A stretch of DNA of 59,263 nucleotides from the NCBI RefSeq assembly GCF_001913705.1, contig NZ_MKQD01000072.1:1-59263 (forward strand). The letters run 5' to 3'. Below are positions 8,900 through 19,100 of the stretch, piece by piece. Origin of the DNA: Thalassotalea sp. PP2-459. Lineage in GTDB: Bacteria > Pseudomonadota > Gammaproteobacteria > Enterobacterales > Alteromonadaceae. A program made the translations under genes and the position numbers. Within the stretch, counting starts at the first letter, position 1, and every line of letters begins with the position of its first letter. The notes under the pieces were generated by a model. The model made no database searches. It had not been told where the DNA came from and worked only from the letters and a program-made list of their open reading frames with translations.

Positions 8900-10600
8900 T
8901 TATTCAAATAGACTTAACACATCACCAATATCAAGCAATGATTTTTCACCAGTGATACGATTTTTTACTTCAACTTTGTTGTCATCTAAATTTCGCTCAC
9001 CAACGATGAGTAACATCGGTGTGCCTATTAGTTCATGATCAGCAAACATCACACCAGGGCGCTCTTTTCGATCATCGAACAATACATCTATCCCGACATT
9101 AGATAACTGTTTGTATAAATTTTCAGCCGTTTCTTTCACTCGTTCTGATTTTGCCATGTTCATTGGAACGATCGCGGCTTGAAATGGCGCAATAGCTTTT
9201 GGCCATTTTATGCCATATTTGTCATGGTTTTGTTCAATAGCCGCAGCGACTATACGAGAAACACCAATGCCATAACAGCCCATGGTTAACGTTTGGTTTT
9301 TACCTGACTCTGTCAGCACACCACAATTCATCGCCTTAGCGTATTTATTGCCTAGTTGAAATATATGTCCAACTTCAATACCACGTTTGATCACGATATT
9401 CCCGTTACCACACGGGCTTGGATCACCTTCAATAACGTTTCGTATATCTGCAACAGTATAACGGGTTATATCTTTATCCCAGTTTACTCCAGTGAAATGA
9501 AAGCCATCTTTATTTGCACCACAAACAAAATCAGCGATATGTACTGCACTTCGGTCAACAATCACAGGAATTGATAAACCTACAGGACCAATTGAACCTA
9601 CACTACAGCTAACCGCTTGCTGTACTTCTTCGTCAGTTGCAAAGGTTAATGGACTACTAATTTGTGGTAGGTTTTCAGCTTTAACTTCATTAAGTTGATG
9701 GTCGCCTCGCACAACAAGTGCTATTACGGGTTGATCTTCTGTCGCACCTTTGACAAGTAACGTTTTGACGGTTTGGTTAGCTGCAATATTTAATGTTGTT
9801 GCCACTGCATCAATTGTTTTAGCATCAGGAGTGGCTATTTCAGTTATTGATTGAGTGCCTTGAGGGCACTCGCCTACTGGGGCTAATGCTTCGGCTTTTT
9901 CGATGTTTGCTGCGTATTCAGAGCTATCAGAAAAAACAATATCATCTTCGCCTGAATCAGCAAGCACATGAAATTCATGCGAGCCTTCACCACCAATTGA
10001 ACCATTGTCAGCAACAACAGGGCGGAAATCTAAACCTAATCTTTCAAATATTCGACAATAAGCATCGAACATGGTTTGGTACGTTTTCTTCAAGCATTCA
10101 TCGGTAATATGAAATGAATAGGCGTCTTTCATCAAAAACTCTCGGCCTCGCATAACACCAAAACGTGGGCGTATTTCATCACGAAATTTAGTTTGAATTT
10201 GAAAAACATTTAACGGTAATTGTTTGTAGCTGTTAACTTCGTTTCGCACAATTGAAGTAATAACTTCTTCATGCGTAGGGCCTAAAACAAAAGAGCGATC
10301 GTGACGATCTTGAAGTCGAAGCAGTTCTGGACCGTAATCTTCCCAGCGCTCTGATTCTTGCCACAAATCAGCAGGCTGTACCATTGGCATCAATGTTTCA
10401 ATAGCACCCGCTTTTGTCATTTCTTCACGAACAATATGTTCTACTTTTCTTAACACACGAAGCCCTGTGGGTAACCATGTATATAAACCTGAGGCAACAT
10501 TGCGAACAAGACCTGCTCGTAGCATTAATTGATGGCTAATTACTTCAGCGTGCGCTGGGGTTTCTTTCAACGTAGAAAGTAAGTATTGGCTAGTACGCAT
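8900..10600 (-). CDS. proS: Prolyl-tRNA synthetase, bacterial type with editing domain
   Basis: 566 aa class II aminoacyl-tRNA synthetase charging tRNA-Pro in the cytosol. The N-terminal [20 protein letters not shown] is diagnostic; motif 2 region contains [25 protein letters not shown]-type residues; motif 3 is [17 protein letters not shown]. Between motifs 2 and 3 the INS editing domain (about 225-400) is present, which clears Ala-tRNA-Pro. The C-terminal anticodon-binding domain contains [22 protein letters not shown]. Length matches the E. coli enzyme (572 aa). It is transcribed alone; about 170 bp separate it from the S4 gene upstream. Confidence 0.97.
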   Translation of the reverse strand: MRTSQYLLSTLKETPAHAEVISHQLMLRAGLVRNVASGLYTWLPTGLRVLRKVEHIVREEMTKAGAIETLMPMVQPADLWQESERWEDYGPELLRLQDRHDRSFVLGPTHEEVITSIVRNEVNSYKQLPLNVFQIQTKFRDEIRPRFGVMRGREFLMKDAYSFHITDECLKKTYQTMFDAYCRIFERLGLDFRPVVADNGSIGGEGSHEFHVLADSGEDDIVFSDSSEYAANIEKAEALAPVGECPQGTQSITEIATPDAKTIDAVATTLNIAANQTVKTLLVKGATEDQPVIALVVRGDHQLNEVKAENLPQISSPLTFATDEEVQQAVSCSVGSIGPVGLSIPVIVDRSAVHIADFVCGANKDGFHFTGVNWDKDITRYTVADIRNVIEGDPSPCGNGNIVIKRGIEVGHIFQLGNKYAKAMNCGVLTESGKNQTLTMGCYGIGVSRIVAAAIEQNHDKYGIKWPKAIAPFQAAIVPMNMAKSERVKETAENLYKQLSNVGIDVLFDDRKERPGVMFADHELIGTPMLLIVGERNLDDNKVEVKNRITGEKSLLDIGDVLSLFE

Positions 10601-10769
10601 GGGGTTTTTTGTTCCGTATGAATCATGAAAATATTATAAATATAGTGCCTTTATTCTAACAGGGGGTGGTATTGTGCAAAAGAGAAAAATGTAGTTAATT
10701 ACCTATTGAAGTAAATACAGTCCAATTATTTAAGATCTTAAAGCATAATCTTGTATATTTACTGTCAAT

Positions 10770-11093
10770 TTACAGTGATATTTTCTTACGACCACCTTTT
10801 ATTTGCATAGAATTAGACGGTTTACTTGTTGAGTGCTCACCAATAAGTTTTTTCTTTTTTTGAGGTGAACTAGGTGCTTGAAAACATATCAATTGGATTT
10901 CTTCACCATTAAATTGCACGATATCTTGGTGGAAAATTTTTTTACGTTTTTGAAACTCCGGCTCACCATTTAAATACACATAACCTTCGGTGATAACAAT
11001 TTTTGCTTCACCGCCACCACTGACAAGATTAGCTATCTTCAATAATTTATATAATTCGATGGGCTGAGAAGAAACTTCTATTTCGATTGTCAT
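10770..11093 (-). CDS. S4-domain RNA-binding protein, YbcJ/RlbA-like
   Basis: 107-aa small basic protein with one S4-like domain (about 12-70): ELYKLLKIANLVSGGGEAKIVI followed by VYLNGEPEFQKRKKI, the pattern of the YbcJ family (E. coli YbcJ, about 70 aa). A lysine-rich tail of some 35 residues (PQKKKKL, GGRKKIS) extends beyond the usual family end and could add RNA affinity. Role in E. coli is only inferred as ribosome- or RNA-linked. It stands between proS and a divergent c-di-GMP riboswitch gene. Confidence 0.8.
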   Translation of the reverse strand: MTIEIEVSSQPIELYKLLKIANLVSGGGEAKIVITEGYVYLNGEPEFQKRKKIFHQDIVQFNGEEIQLICFQAPSSPQKKKKLIGEHSTSKPSNSMQIKGGRKKISL

Positions 11094-11176
11094 GTTAAAC
11101 CTTACACATTTTATTTTTCTAAGACATTTTATCTTTTTGTCGCTTGCCTGAACAGTAAGTTTACATAGTTAAAATA

Positions 11177-11206
11177 TTGCTTGCATCTTTGGTTGATATC
11201 TATACA
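11177..11206 (+). promoter_or_regulatory. Putative promoter of the riboswitch/DUF3718 unit
   Basis: A -35-like TTGCTT and a -10-like TATACA with 18-nt spacing end about 7 nt before the recognisable riboswitch, so transcription would begin at its 5' edge. Confidence 0.45.
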
Positions 11207-11212
11207 ATGCGC

Positions 11213-11298
11213 GCAGCTAGAAACGGCAAGATACTTGAAAGGGTATTACGCAAAGCTACCAGTCTACGGATTTTCTATGACAGTGGAGCTACCTAAGT
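11213..11298 (+). ncRNA. Cyclic di-GMP-I (GEMM) riboswitch
   Basis: The leader contains the GEMM-I hallmarks in order: ACGGCAAG; a P2 hairpin ATACTT/GGGTAT capped by the GNRA tetraloop GAAA; the invariant ACGCAAAGC; then a P3 arm with GTCTACGG and TATGACAG forming the tetraloop receptor; then GCTACC closing. This is the same layout as the Vibrio cholerae Vc2 aptamer. It lies about 70 nt upstream of a small secreted DUF3718 protein. No clear switching terminator could be picked out between 11300 and 11366, so whether c-di-GMP turns the gene on or off is not decided. Confidence 0.9.
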
Positions 11299-11366
11299 GA
11301 TCAAAAAGCTTATCATGCTTGCAGTTTCTATAAAGTTATTAATCTACTTTTTTGGAAAAGGTCATC

Positions 11367-11711
11367 ATGAAAAACTTCGTTATTGTTATTTTAGTTACAT
11401 TCCTTCTTTCTACTATAGCACCTAAAGCTCAAGCCAATAATGTGGCGCAAAATTTATGTGAATTTGTTGCTGCTGATGCAAAATCAAAACTACGTAGTTA
11501 CCTAAAATCACAACGAATTAAAATTCGCCGTGTTTTTGATACGGTAGAATGTAATGGTAAAAACCTTTTGCAATTCGCTGCTTCAGCAAATGCTAATGAA
11601 ACAGGTGCAATGATGATAGGTAAATTACCTAAAAGTGTCGTATCTGAAAATTTAACTGCACTTGCTAATACGGGCTTAAAAGTTGCCGCTGAAAAACGTG
11701 TAAATGGCTAA
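11367..11711 (+). CDS. Small secreted DUF3718-like protein under c-di-GMP riboswitch
   Basis: 114 aa from the ATG at 11367, which has GGAAAAG at a good distance; an in-frame TTG 15 bp upstream is less likely. Signal peptide MKNFVIVILVTFLLSTIAPKAQA. The mature part is about 90 residues with two cysteines (LCEFVAAD and ECNGKNLLQFA), which fits the DUF3718 family of marine gammaproteobacteria. Function is unknown; the two Cys probably form a disulfide in the periplasm. The riboswitch leader links its expression to the motile/sessile second messenger. A terminator follows the stop. Confidence 0.8.
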   Translation: MKNFVIVILVTFLLSTIAPKAQANNVAQNLCEFVAADAKSKLRSYLKSQRIKIRRVFDTVECNGKNLLQFAASANANETGAMMIGKLPKSVVSENLTALANTGLKVAAEKRVNG

Positions 11712-11735
11712 TATTAAACGCTAATGAATACGTAT

Positions 11736-11772
11736 GGGCGCTAATAAGCAAATAGCGCCCGTTATTGTTTTT
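11736..11772 (+). terminator. Rho-independent terminator after the DUF3718 gene
   Basis: Stem GGGCGCTA / TAGCGCCC with a 9-nt loop, followed by a T-rich stretch. Confidence 0.8.
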
Positions 11773-11774
11773 GA

Positions 11775-11812
11775 TGTGGAATAACCACACATTAAAGGCA
11801 TGCTTTGTCTGA
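11775..11812 (+). repeat. Partial copy of the MITE-like repeat (right-hand portion)
   Basis: GTGGAATAACCACACATTA followed by a GCTTTGTCTGAAA-like segment matches the right half of the element at 29783-29955 (GTGGAATAACCGCACATTA) and, more weakly, positions 12041-12080 of the complete element next door. Probably a truncated older copy. Confidence 0.5.
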
Positions 11813-11857
11813 AAGCCAATAAATGTCTAAAAAATAACGCGATAGATCTATAGCCTC

Positions 11858-12126
11858 TAGAGCGTGTTGATCTTTGCTGTTTAAATTTTGTTCAAATTAA
11901 ACGCCTTTTGATCGAGGCACTTGGATTATTGCATAGTCATTCTATGGTTAATTCAAGTAACAAAGAGCAGGAGGCGTTTAGTTGAACCCTTCCGGCTGTA
12001 TCTGTTTGGCATTTCTACTGTGTTAACCCTTGACTGGAGTAGAATAACTACACGGCGCAAGTGTTGCCTTGTATAAATACCAAACAAATTGCGGCAAAAG
12101 TAAACATGAAAGATCAACACGCTCTA
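11858..12126. mobile_element. MITE-like palindromic element, 269 bp
   Basis: Terminal inverted repeats of about 26 bp: TAGAGCGTGTTGATCTTT at the left and its exact complement AAAGATCAACACGCTCTA at the right, with further similarity inside (TGTTTA/TAAACA). The outermost TA on each side looks like a TA target duplication, as in IS630/Tc1-type MITEs. Inside, nested inverted repeats are visible (TTAAACGCC near 11898 with GGCGTTTAGTT near 11974; CTTGGATTATTGCATAG with CTATGGTTAATTCAAG), so the transcript would fold into a long branched hairpin. No ORF. A diverged relative is at 29783-29955. Confidence 0.7.
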
Positions 12127-12362
12127 GTATTTTGCTATAAAAAATGACCTCACTATAAGTATTCAATCTAAAAAAATCACCAGCTTAGATTAACTTTAAA
12201 ATAAATTACTTACCTAATTGCTAACGATGATTTAACAAATTATTCACATAAGCATAATTGAAGCTGGTGTATTTATTCACTATGGTTAAGACATACAAGG
12301 ATTCTTGCTAGTGTGAATGCTATTTCATTTTGGCGAGAAAATAGCGATTAAGAGGTAACGTT

Positions 12363-12689
12363 ATGTATTTCCGTGCGTATAGTCGATTGAAATATGATGT
12401 AGTAAAAGTCGTTTCCGTGTTGTCTTATATGACTATTCTAGGATGGGTAGTTGCATTTTTCATCTATGGTGATCACCGTTCTGCGTTAGCCAAATTTCAT
12501 TTAAGGGATTCACTTGGGTTAATTATCACCGGAGCACTGCTTGCATTAGTCCCTTTTGTTGGTTGGGTATTATGCTTAGGTATTATCGTACTTTGGTGTA
12601 CTGGGTTTTATCATGCATTAACTGGCCAACGTACACATCTTCCGGTTGTTGGTGACTTCTACCAAAAGCATCTAGATTTCATTCGTTAA
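12363..12689 (+). CDS. Small inner-membrane protein (DUF4870-like), function unknown
   Basis: 108 aa with three hydrophobic segments (about 15-37, 51-68, 70-88). The segment YGDHRSALAKFHLRDSLGL between helices one and two and the LWCTGFYHALTGQ end resemble DUF4870/import-component-like small membrane proteins. Start ATG has AAGAGGTAAC upstream. Catalytic residues are not apparent. It precedes recC by 130 bp on the same strand but is probably its own unit. Confidence 0.65.
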   Translation: MYFRAYSRLKYDVVKVVSVLSYMTILGWVVAFFIYGDHRSALAKFHLRDSLGLIITGALLALVPFVGWVLCLGIIVLWCTGFYHALTGQRTHLPVVGDFYQKHLDFIR

Positions 12690-12819
12690 AATAACTCGCA
12701 ATAAACAGAGCTAATGAAATTTAACGTGAAAGGTACGCTATGGATTAAACGGCGCTAGAGTTTCTTTGGTTGATATGATTAAATTCACCGTAAAGTAATA
12801 CGCTTTAGTGGATGTCATT

Positions 12820-15800
12820 TTGATATACCTTTACCCGGCAAATAAAACGGAAAATTTATTGCTGTTAGCTAGTAAAATCCAAGAAGTTTCGCCTTTACCG
12901 TTGTTTTCACAAGACGTTTATATTGTACAAAATGCAGGTATGCAACACTGGTTGAGTATGTCTTTAGCTCAATCATCAGGCATAAGCTTTAATCATCAAT
13001 ATGCATTGCCAGCCCAGTTTTTGTGGAAATTAATGCGTGCTTTGGTATTGCCAAAACATATGATTGATCAAGATCCGTTCACTCGAGAAGCATTAAGTTG
13101 GCGAATTTATCAGTTGTTAGCGTCCAGTGAGATTATCGAAGATAGTGACTTTAGCTCGGTTACAGAATACTGGTTTAGCAATATATCTCAGCAAGATCCG
13201 TTAAAGCGCTATCAACTTTCTTGCCAAGTTGCTGATTTATATGAACAGTATTTAATTTATCGTCCTGATTGGTTAACTCAGTGGCAAAATAACGTAATAC
13301 CTGATGAATTCAATCAAACGAGTACCTTAGCAAAAGATGAATGCTGGCAACGAAAGTTGTGGGCGATGTTAACTCGTACACAATCGTATGATCCAATTGC
13401 ACTTGTTAATCATGCAATTTCTCAATTGCCTGAAAAATCTGACTTACTACCTAAACGTATTAGCTTCTTCGGCATAAATGCTATGGCACCCATTTGGTTA
13501 TCCTTTCTGGAGCAAGTGAGCCAATATACACAAGTACATTTTTATCATCTCAATCCTTGTTTTGACTATTGGGGCGATATTGTTAGTGAAAAACAGGCTA
13601 TCCAACAATTAAATAAATGGACAACTAACCTTGATCAGATGCATGAATCTGTGGGTAACCCTTTACTTGCTAATTTAGGGCAACAAGGACGAGAGTTTCT
13701 TTCCTTAATACAACAATATAGTACAGTTAGCATTGAGGCATTTGACCGAGATGACGCCCAAAATGATCTGACATTAACAGTGTTACAATCTATTCAACAC
13801 GATATTCTAACCTTAACTGATAAACGGCAACAACCTGTAAACCAGCTCGATGACTCTATTGTGATCACTAGCGCTCACAGCGCTCTTCGTGAAGTTCAAG
13901 GTGTTCATGATTGGTTATTACACCAATTTAATAAGGATGATACGTTAACACCGAAAGATGTCTTGGTCATGTGTCCTCAAATTGAAGATTATGCGCCATA
14001 TGTAAATGCTGTATTCGCCCAGGGCTGGCAAGATTATGAGAATGATGTGCCGCCGCTGCCGTGCTCCATTGCAGATCGTGTTGCAAAGAATTCAGACCCT
14101 TTAGTCATCGCTTTTACTGAAATGCTGTCTTTACCTGATAGTCGATTTCAAGTCAGTCAAATAGTTTCTTGGTTGCGATTAGCAGCATTGCAAAGCCGTT
14201 TTAAGTTACAGCCTGCTGATGTAGATAAAATGGCGTTATGGCTGGAAAAAAGTGCCATTCATTGGGGGTTAGATGCGCAACATAAGTCGCAAGTGCTTAA
14301 CGTTGAAAATGCCTCTGCTCAATTTACTTGGCAAAACGGTTTTTCTCGCCTATTACAGGGCTTTGCTTATGGTGACAATGAAGTTATTTTCGATGAGCAT
14401 TTATTGTTACCAGATATAGAAGGTCAAGACGCAGTATTACTCGGTTTGTTAATGGAGTTAATCGAACGGTTACAACAGTTTAGACAGGCGTTAAATCGAA
14501 GTAAAACGCCTGAAAAGTGGCATCTATTGTTGAGCGAGATGTTACTGGAATTTTTTGATGAAAGTCATGATAGTATTGCGCTAATTTCGACAGCCATTGA
14601 TAACTTATTAACGTATACCAAACAAGGAAGTTTTGATGAAGACATTGAACTGAGTATCGTTAGAGAGTTTCTCACGGAACATTTTAGTCAACCTGATCCA
14701 GGTCGCCATTTTATGATAGGGCAAGTGACGTTTTGTTCTATGTTACCGATGCGTAGCATTCCCTTCAAAGTGATATGCATATTAGGGCTTAATGATGGTG
14801 ACTTTCCACGTGTTAGAACACCGTTTGGTTTTGACTTGCTTTCTCAAGCAAAATCGCGAATCGGTGATCGGTCACGTCGGGGAGATGACAGGTATCTATT
14901 TTTAGAAGGGCTGTTATCAGCTAGGCAAGCATTATATTTAAGCTATCAAGGTCGTAGTATAAAAAATAATAAACAAAAACAACCCTCTATTGTACTCAAT
15001 GAACTATGTGAATACTTGCATTTAGGTTACGGCTGGCAATGTTTTGCTGATCAAAACCAACATATTAGGCAGCTAGCTATGCATCCATATAGCCTGGCGA
15101 ATTATGAAAATGAATATGCGAGTTTTGATGCTAATTGGTTTACATTAGGTCAAAAAGTCAGCATTGCTCAAGTAACAGAGCAGCAAGATTCAATGCCATT
15201 TAATATTCCTGAACAACCTGAAAAGTCACTTGAGAGCATTGATGTTAAGCAACTGCTTCGTTTTTTAGCTCATCCAAGTAAATACTTTGCAGAGCAACAA
15301 TTAGGTTTGTTCTTAGCCCAACAAACCGTTGAATTATCAAACAGTGAACCGTTCGTTGCTGATCACATAAGTAAATACTTGCTTAAACAGCATGCGCTTA
15401 TTGATTTATTGCAACACGCAACAAAAGATTTAACATCGGCTGAACAAGCGGTGTTATCTTACTGGCAGCAATACGCAGGGTTATCGGGTAAATTTGCAGA
15501 TTCTTCAACAGGAAAAGAAGATATTGCTAAACTGCTTAATGATAGCGAAGCGCTCTATCATCATATTAATGAGACATTATTAGGTGAAGTTATCGAGCAC
15601 GAGCTTCAAGTACCCGTTACAATAGCGCACTCATCTTTTAATCGCACGATAGATTTAACGCATCATGTGATGTCTAAAAACAATAAATTAATCGTAGTGA
15701 GAGCAAGTACGCCAAAAGCAAAAGATTATCTTCATTTATATTTTTCCTTGGCTTTATTGCAACAAGCACAGCAAACTGCTGAGAGCTCTGATGCTATTAT

Positions 15801-16164
15801 GAATATTGATGCCAGCCAATGTACTGGCTATTTTTTTGATAACAAGGCACAAAAAATTATTACATTATCTTTATCTCATGTTGATTGGCAAACAATCACA
15901 AGGTTAATACTACATTTTATTCAAGGACAAAACGCAGCATATTTAACCAATGCAGATTTAGCATTAGCTATTGAAAATGCTAAAGTATTCGAACAACAGC
16001 AACTAGATAAATTATGGCAAGGTGACGCAAACAATCAAGGATTACACCAAGATCCATATCTACAATATTTTTGGCAGCAGTGCCCGGAACTATCATCATT
16101 CACACAATCAATTTTTGAGGTTTACGGCAATTTATTCTCTTTGTATACCAAGGAGAAAGTGTAA
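12820..16164 (+). CDS. recC: Exodeoxyribonuclease V gamma subunit RecC
   Basis: About 1114 aa. RecC holds the RecBCD complex together and reads Chi during double-strand break repair; its helicase-like fold is inactive. Recognised by N-terminal VQNAGMQHWLSMSLAQ (E. coli VQSTGMAQWLQMTLSQ), LPAQFLWKLM, the central SMLPMRSIPFKVICILGLNDGDFPR and the order recC-recB-recD. The start is uncertain: TTG at 12820 aligns best with the E. coli Met1 (IYLYPANKT against LRVYHSNRL); GTG at 12808 is an in-frame alternative. Its stop overlaps the recB start (TAATG), so the two are translationally coupled. ptrA, which separates recC and recB in E. coli, is absent. Confidence 0.95.
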   Translation: MIYLYPANKTENLLLLASKIQEVSPLPLFSQDVYIVQNAGMQHWLSMSLAQSSGISFNHQYALPAQFLWKLMRALVLPKHMIDQDPFTREALSWRIYQLLASSEIIEDSDFSSVTEYWFSNISQQDPLKRYQLSCQVADLYEQYLIYRPDWLTQWQNNVIPDEFNQTSTLAKDECWQRKLWAMLTRTQSYDPIALVNHAISQLPEKSDLLPKRISFFGINAMAPIWLSFLEQVSQYTQVHFYHLNPCFDYWGDIVSEKQAIQQLNKWTTNLDQMHESVGNPLLANLGQQGREFLSLIQQYSTVSIEAFDRDDAQNDLTLTVLQSIQHDILTLTDKRQQPVNQLDDSIVITSAHSALREVQGVHDWLLHQFNKDDTLTPKDVLVMCPQIEDYAPYVNAVFAQGWQDYENDVPPLPCSIADRVAKNSDPLVIAFTEMLSLPDSRFQVSQIVSWLRLAALQSRFKLQPADVDKMALWLEKSAIHWGLDAQHKSQVLNVENASAQFTWQNGFSRLLQGFAYGDNEVIFDEHLLLPDIEGQDAVLLGLLMELIERLQQFRQALNRSKTPEKWHLLLSEMLLEFFDESHDSIALISTAIDNLLTYTKQGSFDEDIELSIVREFLTEHFSQPDPGRHFMIGQVTFCSMLPMRSIPFKVICILGLNDGDFPRVRTPFGFDLLSQAKSRIGDRSRRGDDRYLFLEGLLSARQALYLSYQGRSIKNNKQKQPSIVLNELCEYLHLGYGWQCFADQNQHIRQLAMHPYSLANYENEYASFDANWFTLGQKVSIAQVTEQQDSMPFNIPEQPEKSLESIDVKQLLRFLAHPSKYFAEQQLGLFLAQQTVELSNSEPFVADHISKYLLKQHALIDLLQHATKDLTSAEQAVLSYWQQYAGLSGKFADSSTGKEDIAKLLNDSEALYHHINETLLGEVIEHELQVPVTIAHSSFNRTIDLTHHVMSKNNKLIVVRASTPKAKDYLHLYFSLALLQQAQQTAESSDAIMNIDASQCTGYFFDNKAQKIITLSLSHVDWQTITRLILHFIQGQNAAYLTNADLALAIENAKVFEQQQLDKLWQGDANNQGLHQDPYLQYFWQQCPELSSFTQSIFEVYGNLFSLYTKEKV

Positions 16165-19100
16165 TGTCAGCTATTGAGTTCTTACCCTTAATGGTGGCGA
16201 ATATGCCCCTGAAAGGCCGTCATTTAATTGAAGCAAGCGCAGGAACAGGGAAAACGTTTAACATTACCCGGATTTATTTACGCTTGTTATTAGAGCGAAA
16301 ACTTACTGTACAGCAAATATTGGTGATGACTTTCACCAAAGACGCAACAGAAGAGCTTCGAGGGAGAATTGATCAGTTTTTACGGACCACGTTAAACGAG
16401 TGGGAAGAGCTAATTTTATCTGATGATTTTTTTACTGAAATTGCCAAAATTACACCATCTAATGAAGTTAAGGCTTTATTAAAAAGGGCTTTATTATTTT
16501 TAGATGAAGCAGCAATCTATACAATACATGGCTTTTGTAAAACAGTGTTATCACAACACGCTTTTGCCACAGGCACTGCGTTTAACGCAAATCTAGAAGC
16601 CCAACAGCATGATATTATCACCTTAGCGATTGAAGATTGGTATCGAACTTTATCTATTAAAGAGCCAGATACGTTTGCATTAGTGAGCGAATTTTGGTTA
16701 ACACCACAGGCGTTTTCACAGCAATTTAGTCGGCTAATAGGGTACCGTGAACCCATTGAAGTAAAAGAGCCTAGCGATGAAATTGCACAGTTTTGTCAAT
16801 TAGCAATGCAAGCTCATAGCGATTTAATCACAGCCCAACCTTTTTTATTTGAACAGCTAGTAGATGCTAAACCCGCAAAAGAACAAGAAAGTAGAACATT
16901 AGAATTTACGCAATTACTTGATTGGTTAAAAGCCTGTAGTGACAATTACGAGTACAGTCAAGAAACAATGCCGACCAGTTTTTTTAACGGACGGCGCTTT
17001 GGGCGCTCAAAAGTTAAAGAGCAACTTGTTGAGATATTTTCAACCGTAAACCTTGTTAAGAAGCGTAAAGATTCGTTACTAAGTGATATTCGAAAACTGT
17101 ATGCTTTAAAGGCAATTACTTCTGGGTTAGCAAACATTAATGAAAATGTTGTTGAGCAAAAAAGACAACAAAAAATGCTAAGTTTTGATGATTTGATCCA
17201 GTCATTAGCAGATACGCTAACAGATAGCAGTGCTGAACCCTTAATTCGTACACTGACGGCACAATATCCTTTTGCCCTTGTGGATGAGTTTCAAGACACT
17301 GATCAAGATCAATATCGTATTTTAAATGCGCTGTATCAAGATCAAGAAAACACCGGATTAGTAATGATCGGTGACCCTAAACAAGCAATATATGGTTTTA
17401 GGGGAGGCGATATTTTTACTTACATGGCGGCGCGTAAGGCAGCAACTTACCGGTGGCGTATGAACACAAACTGGCGTTCAACTAAGGCTATGATCACGGG
17501 TTACAATAGACTTTTTTATGGAAATGCTTTATCCGGCCAAGCTAAAGCTGTTTTTGGTTTTGGTATTGATTACAGTGTCGTAGATGCGTCGCCAAATCCT
17601 CGTTCAAGTATACTTAATTGCGAAAAAGCCTTGAATTTTATTCATTTTCCAACTGAAGATGATAAACCGGTTACTCAGTCTTTCAGACAATCGATGGCGA
17701 ATTGGTGTGCCAATAAAATTATTTCTTTGCTGAAAGAGCAACCTGAATTGCGGGCTCAAGATATTGCTTTGTTAGTCCGTGATGGTGCGGAAGCACAAGA
17801 GATTAAACAGGCGTTGAAGCAGGCTGGATTGTCATCCGTTTACCTAAGTGATCGTACTAACCTTTGGCACAGCGAAGAAACCCAACACCTGATCCCATTA
17901 TTAAAAGGTATATTAAACCCTGAAAGCGACCGTTATTTTTGTAGCGCTATGGCTAATCCATTATTAGCTATATCGCCTAGCGAATATTACAAAATTCGTG
18001 GTGATGACTTGCAATGGCAACAGTATAAACAGCTATTTATTGATTTAAAAGCTATTTGGGTATCACAAGGCTTTGTCACCATGGCATTGAAATTGATGCA
18101 TACGTTAATAGCAATAAAAGGCCATGAAAGTGAACGGAGTTTAACAAATTTATTGCATTTATTTGAATTGTTACAAGCGAAAAGTCAGCAGTTAAGGCAA
18201 CCAGATGAATTATTGCACTGGCTTGAGCAACAGTATCAACAAGAATTACCAGATCAAGAAACAGAACTTAGGTTAGAAAGTGAAGAAAATCTAATCAAAA
18301 TAGTGACACAACATGGTGCTAAGGGATTAGAATATCCTGTTGTATTTATTCCTTTTAGTACTCGAGCTAAGAACCCGCTACGTTTCGGCACTAAAAATAT
18401 ACAAGCAATTACTTACCATGATGAAAATGAACATGCGCGAGTCACCCTGTCTGCAGACGAACAAGCATTAACTGCGATGGCTAATGAAGCTTATGCTGAG
18501 TCGATCCGTTTATTGTATGTGGCGGTTACTAGAGCTGAACAACATTGCTTTGTGCTTACAACATCATTTGATAAATATCATTTGTCACCACTAGGCAAGA
18601 CCTTAATGTTATCCGCCAATGATGACTTATTAAATGCGATTACGCAGTTAGCTCATGAACAGCCTAATGAGATCACCGTGACGGTAGTTGAAGACATTTT
18701 AGTTGAGCACTATCAGCAAAAACAACTCGATGTAAAAAATGCTGAGGTTGCTAAATTCAAAGGCAATATAGAGCGAGATTGGTGGTTAACATCGTTTACC
18801 GCCTTAAATCGAAATTTACGTGATGTAGGGGTTTCGCAACCTGAACGTAATGATGATCCCCTAAATAGCCAAAGTGAATTACCCAATCAAGCACTTAATG
18901 TTGATCATCAAGGTCTATTAAGGTTTGCATTAACTAAAGGCGCAGTTGCAGGTAACCTATTACATGATATTTTAGAGCATGCTTCGTTTAAAGAGCCTAA
19001 TTGGTCTGTTGATTGCCAGTGGCCATTGAATAAATACGGAGCGCTACCAGATGGCTTTGAACAAAACCATTTATATGATTGGCTTGATGATATTGTTGGT

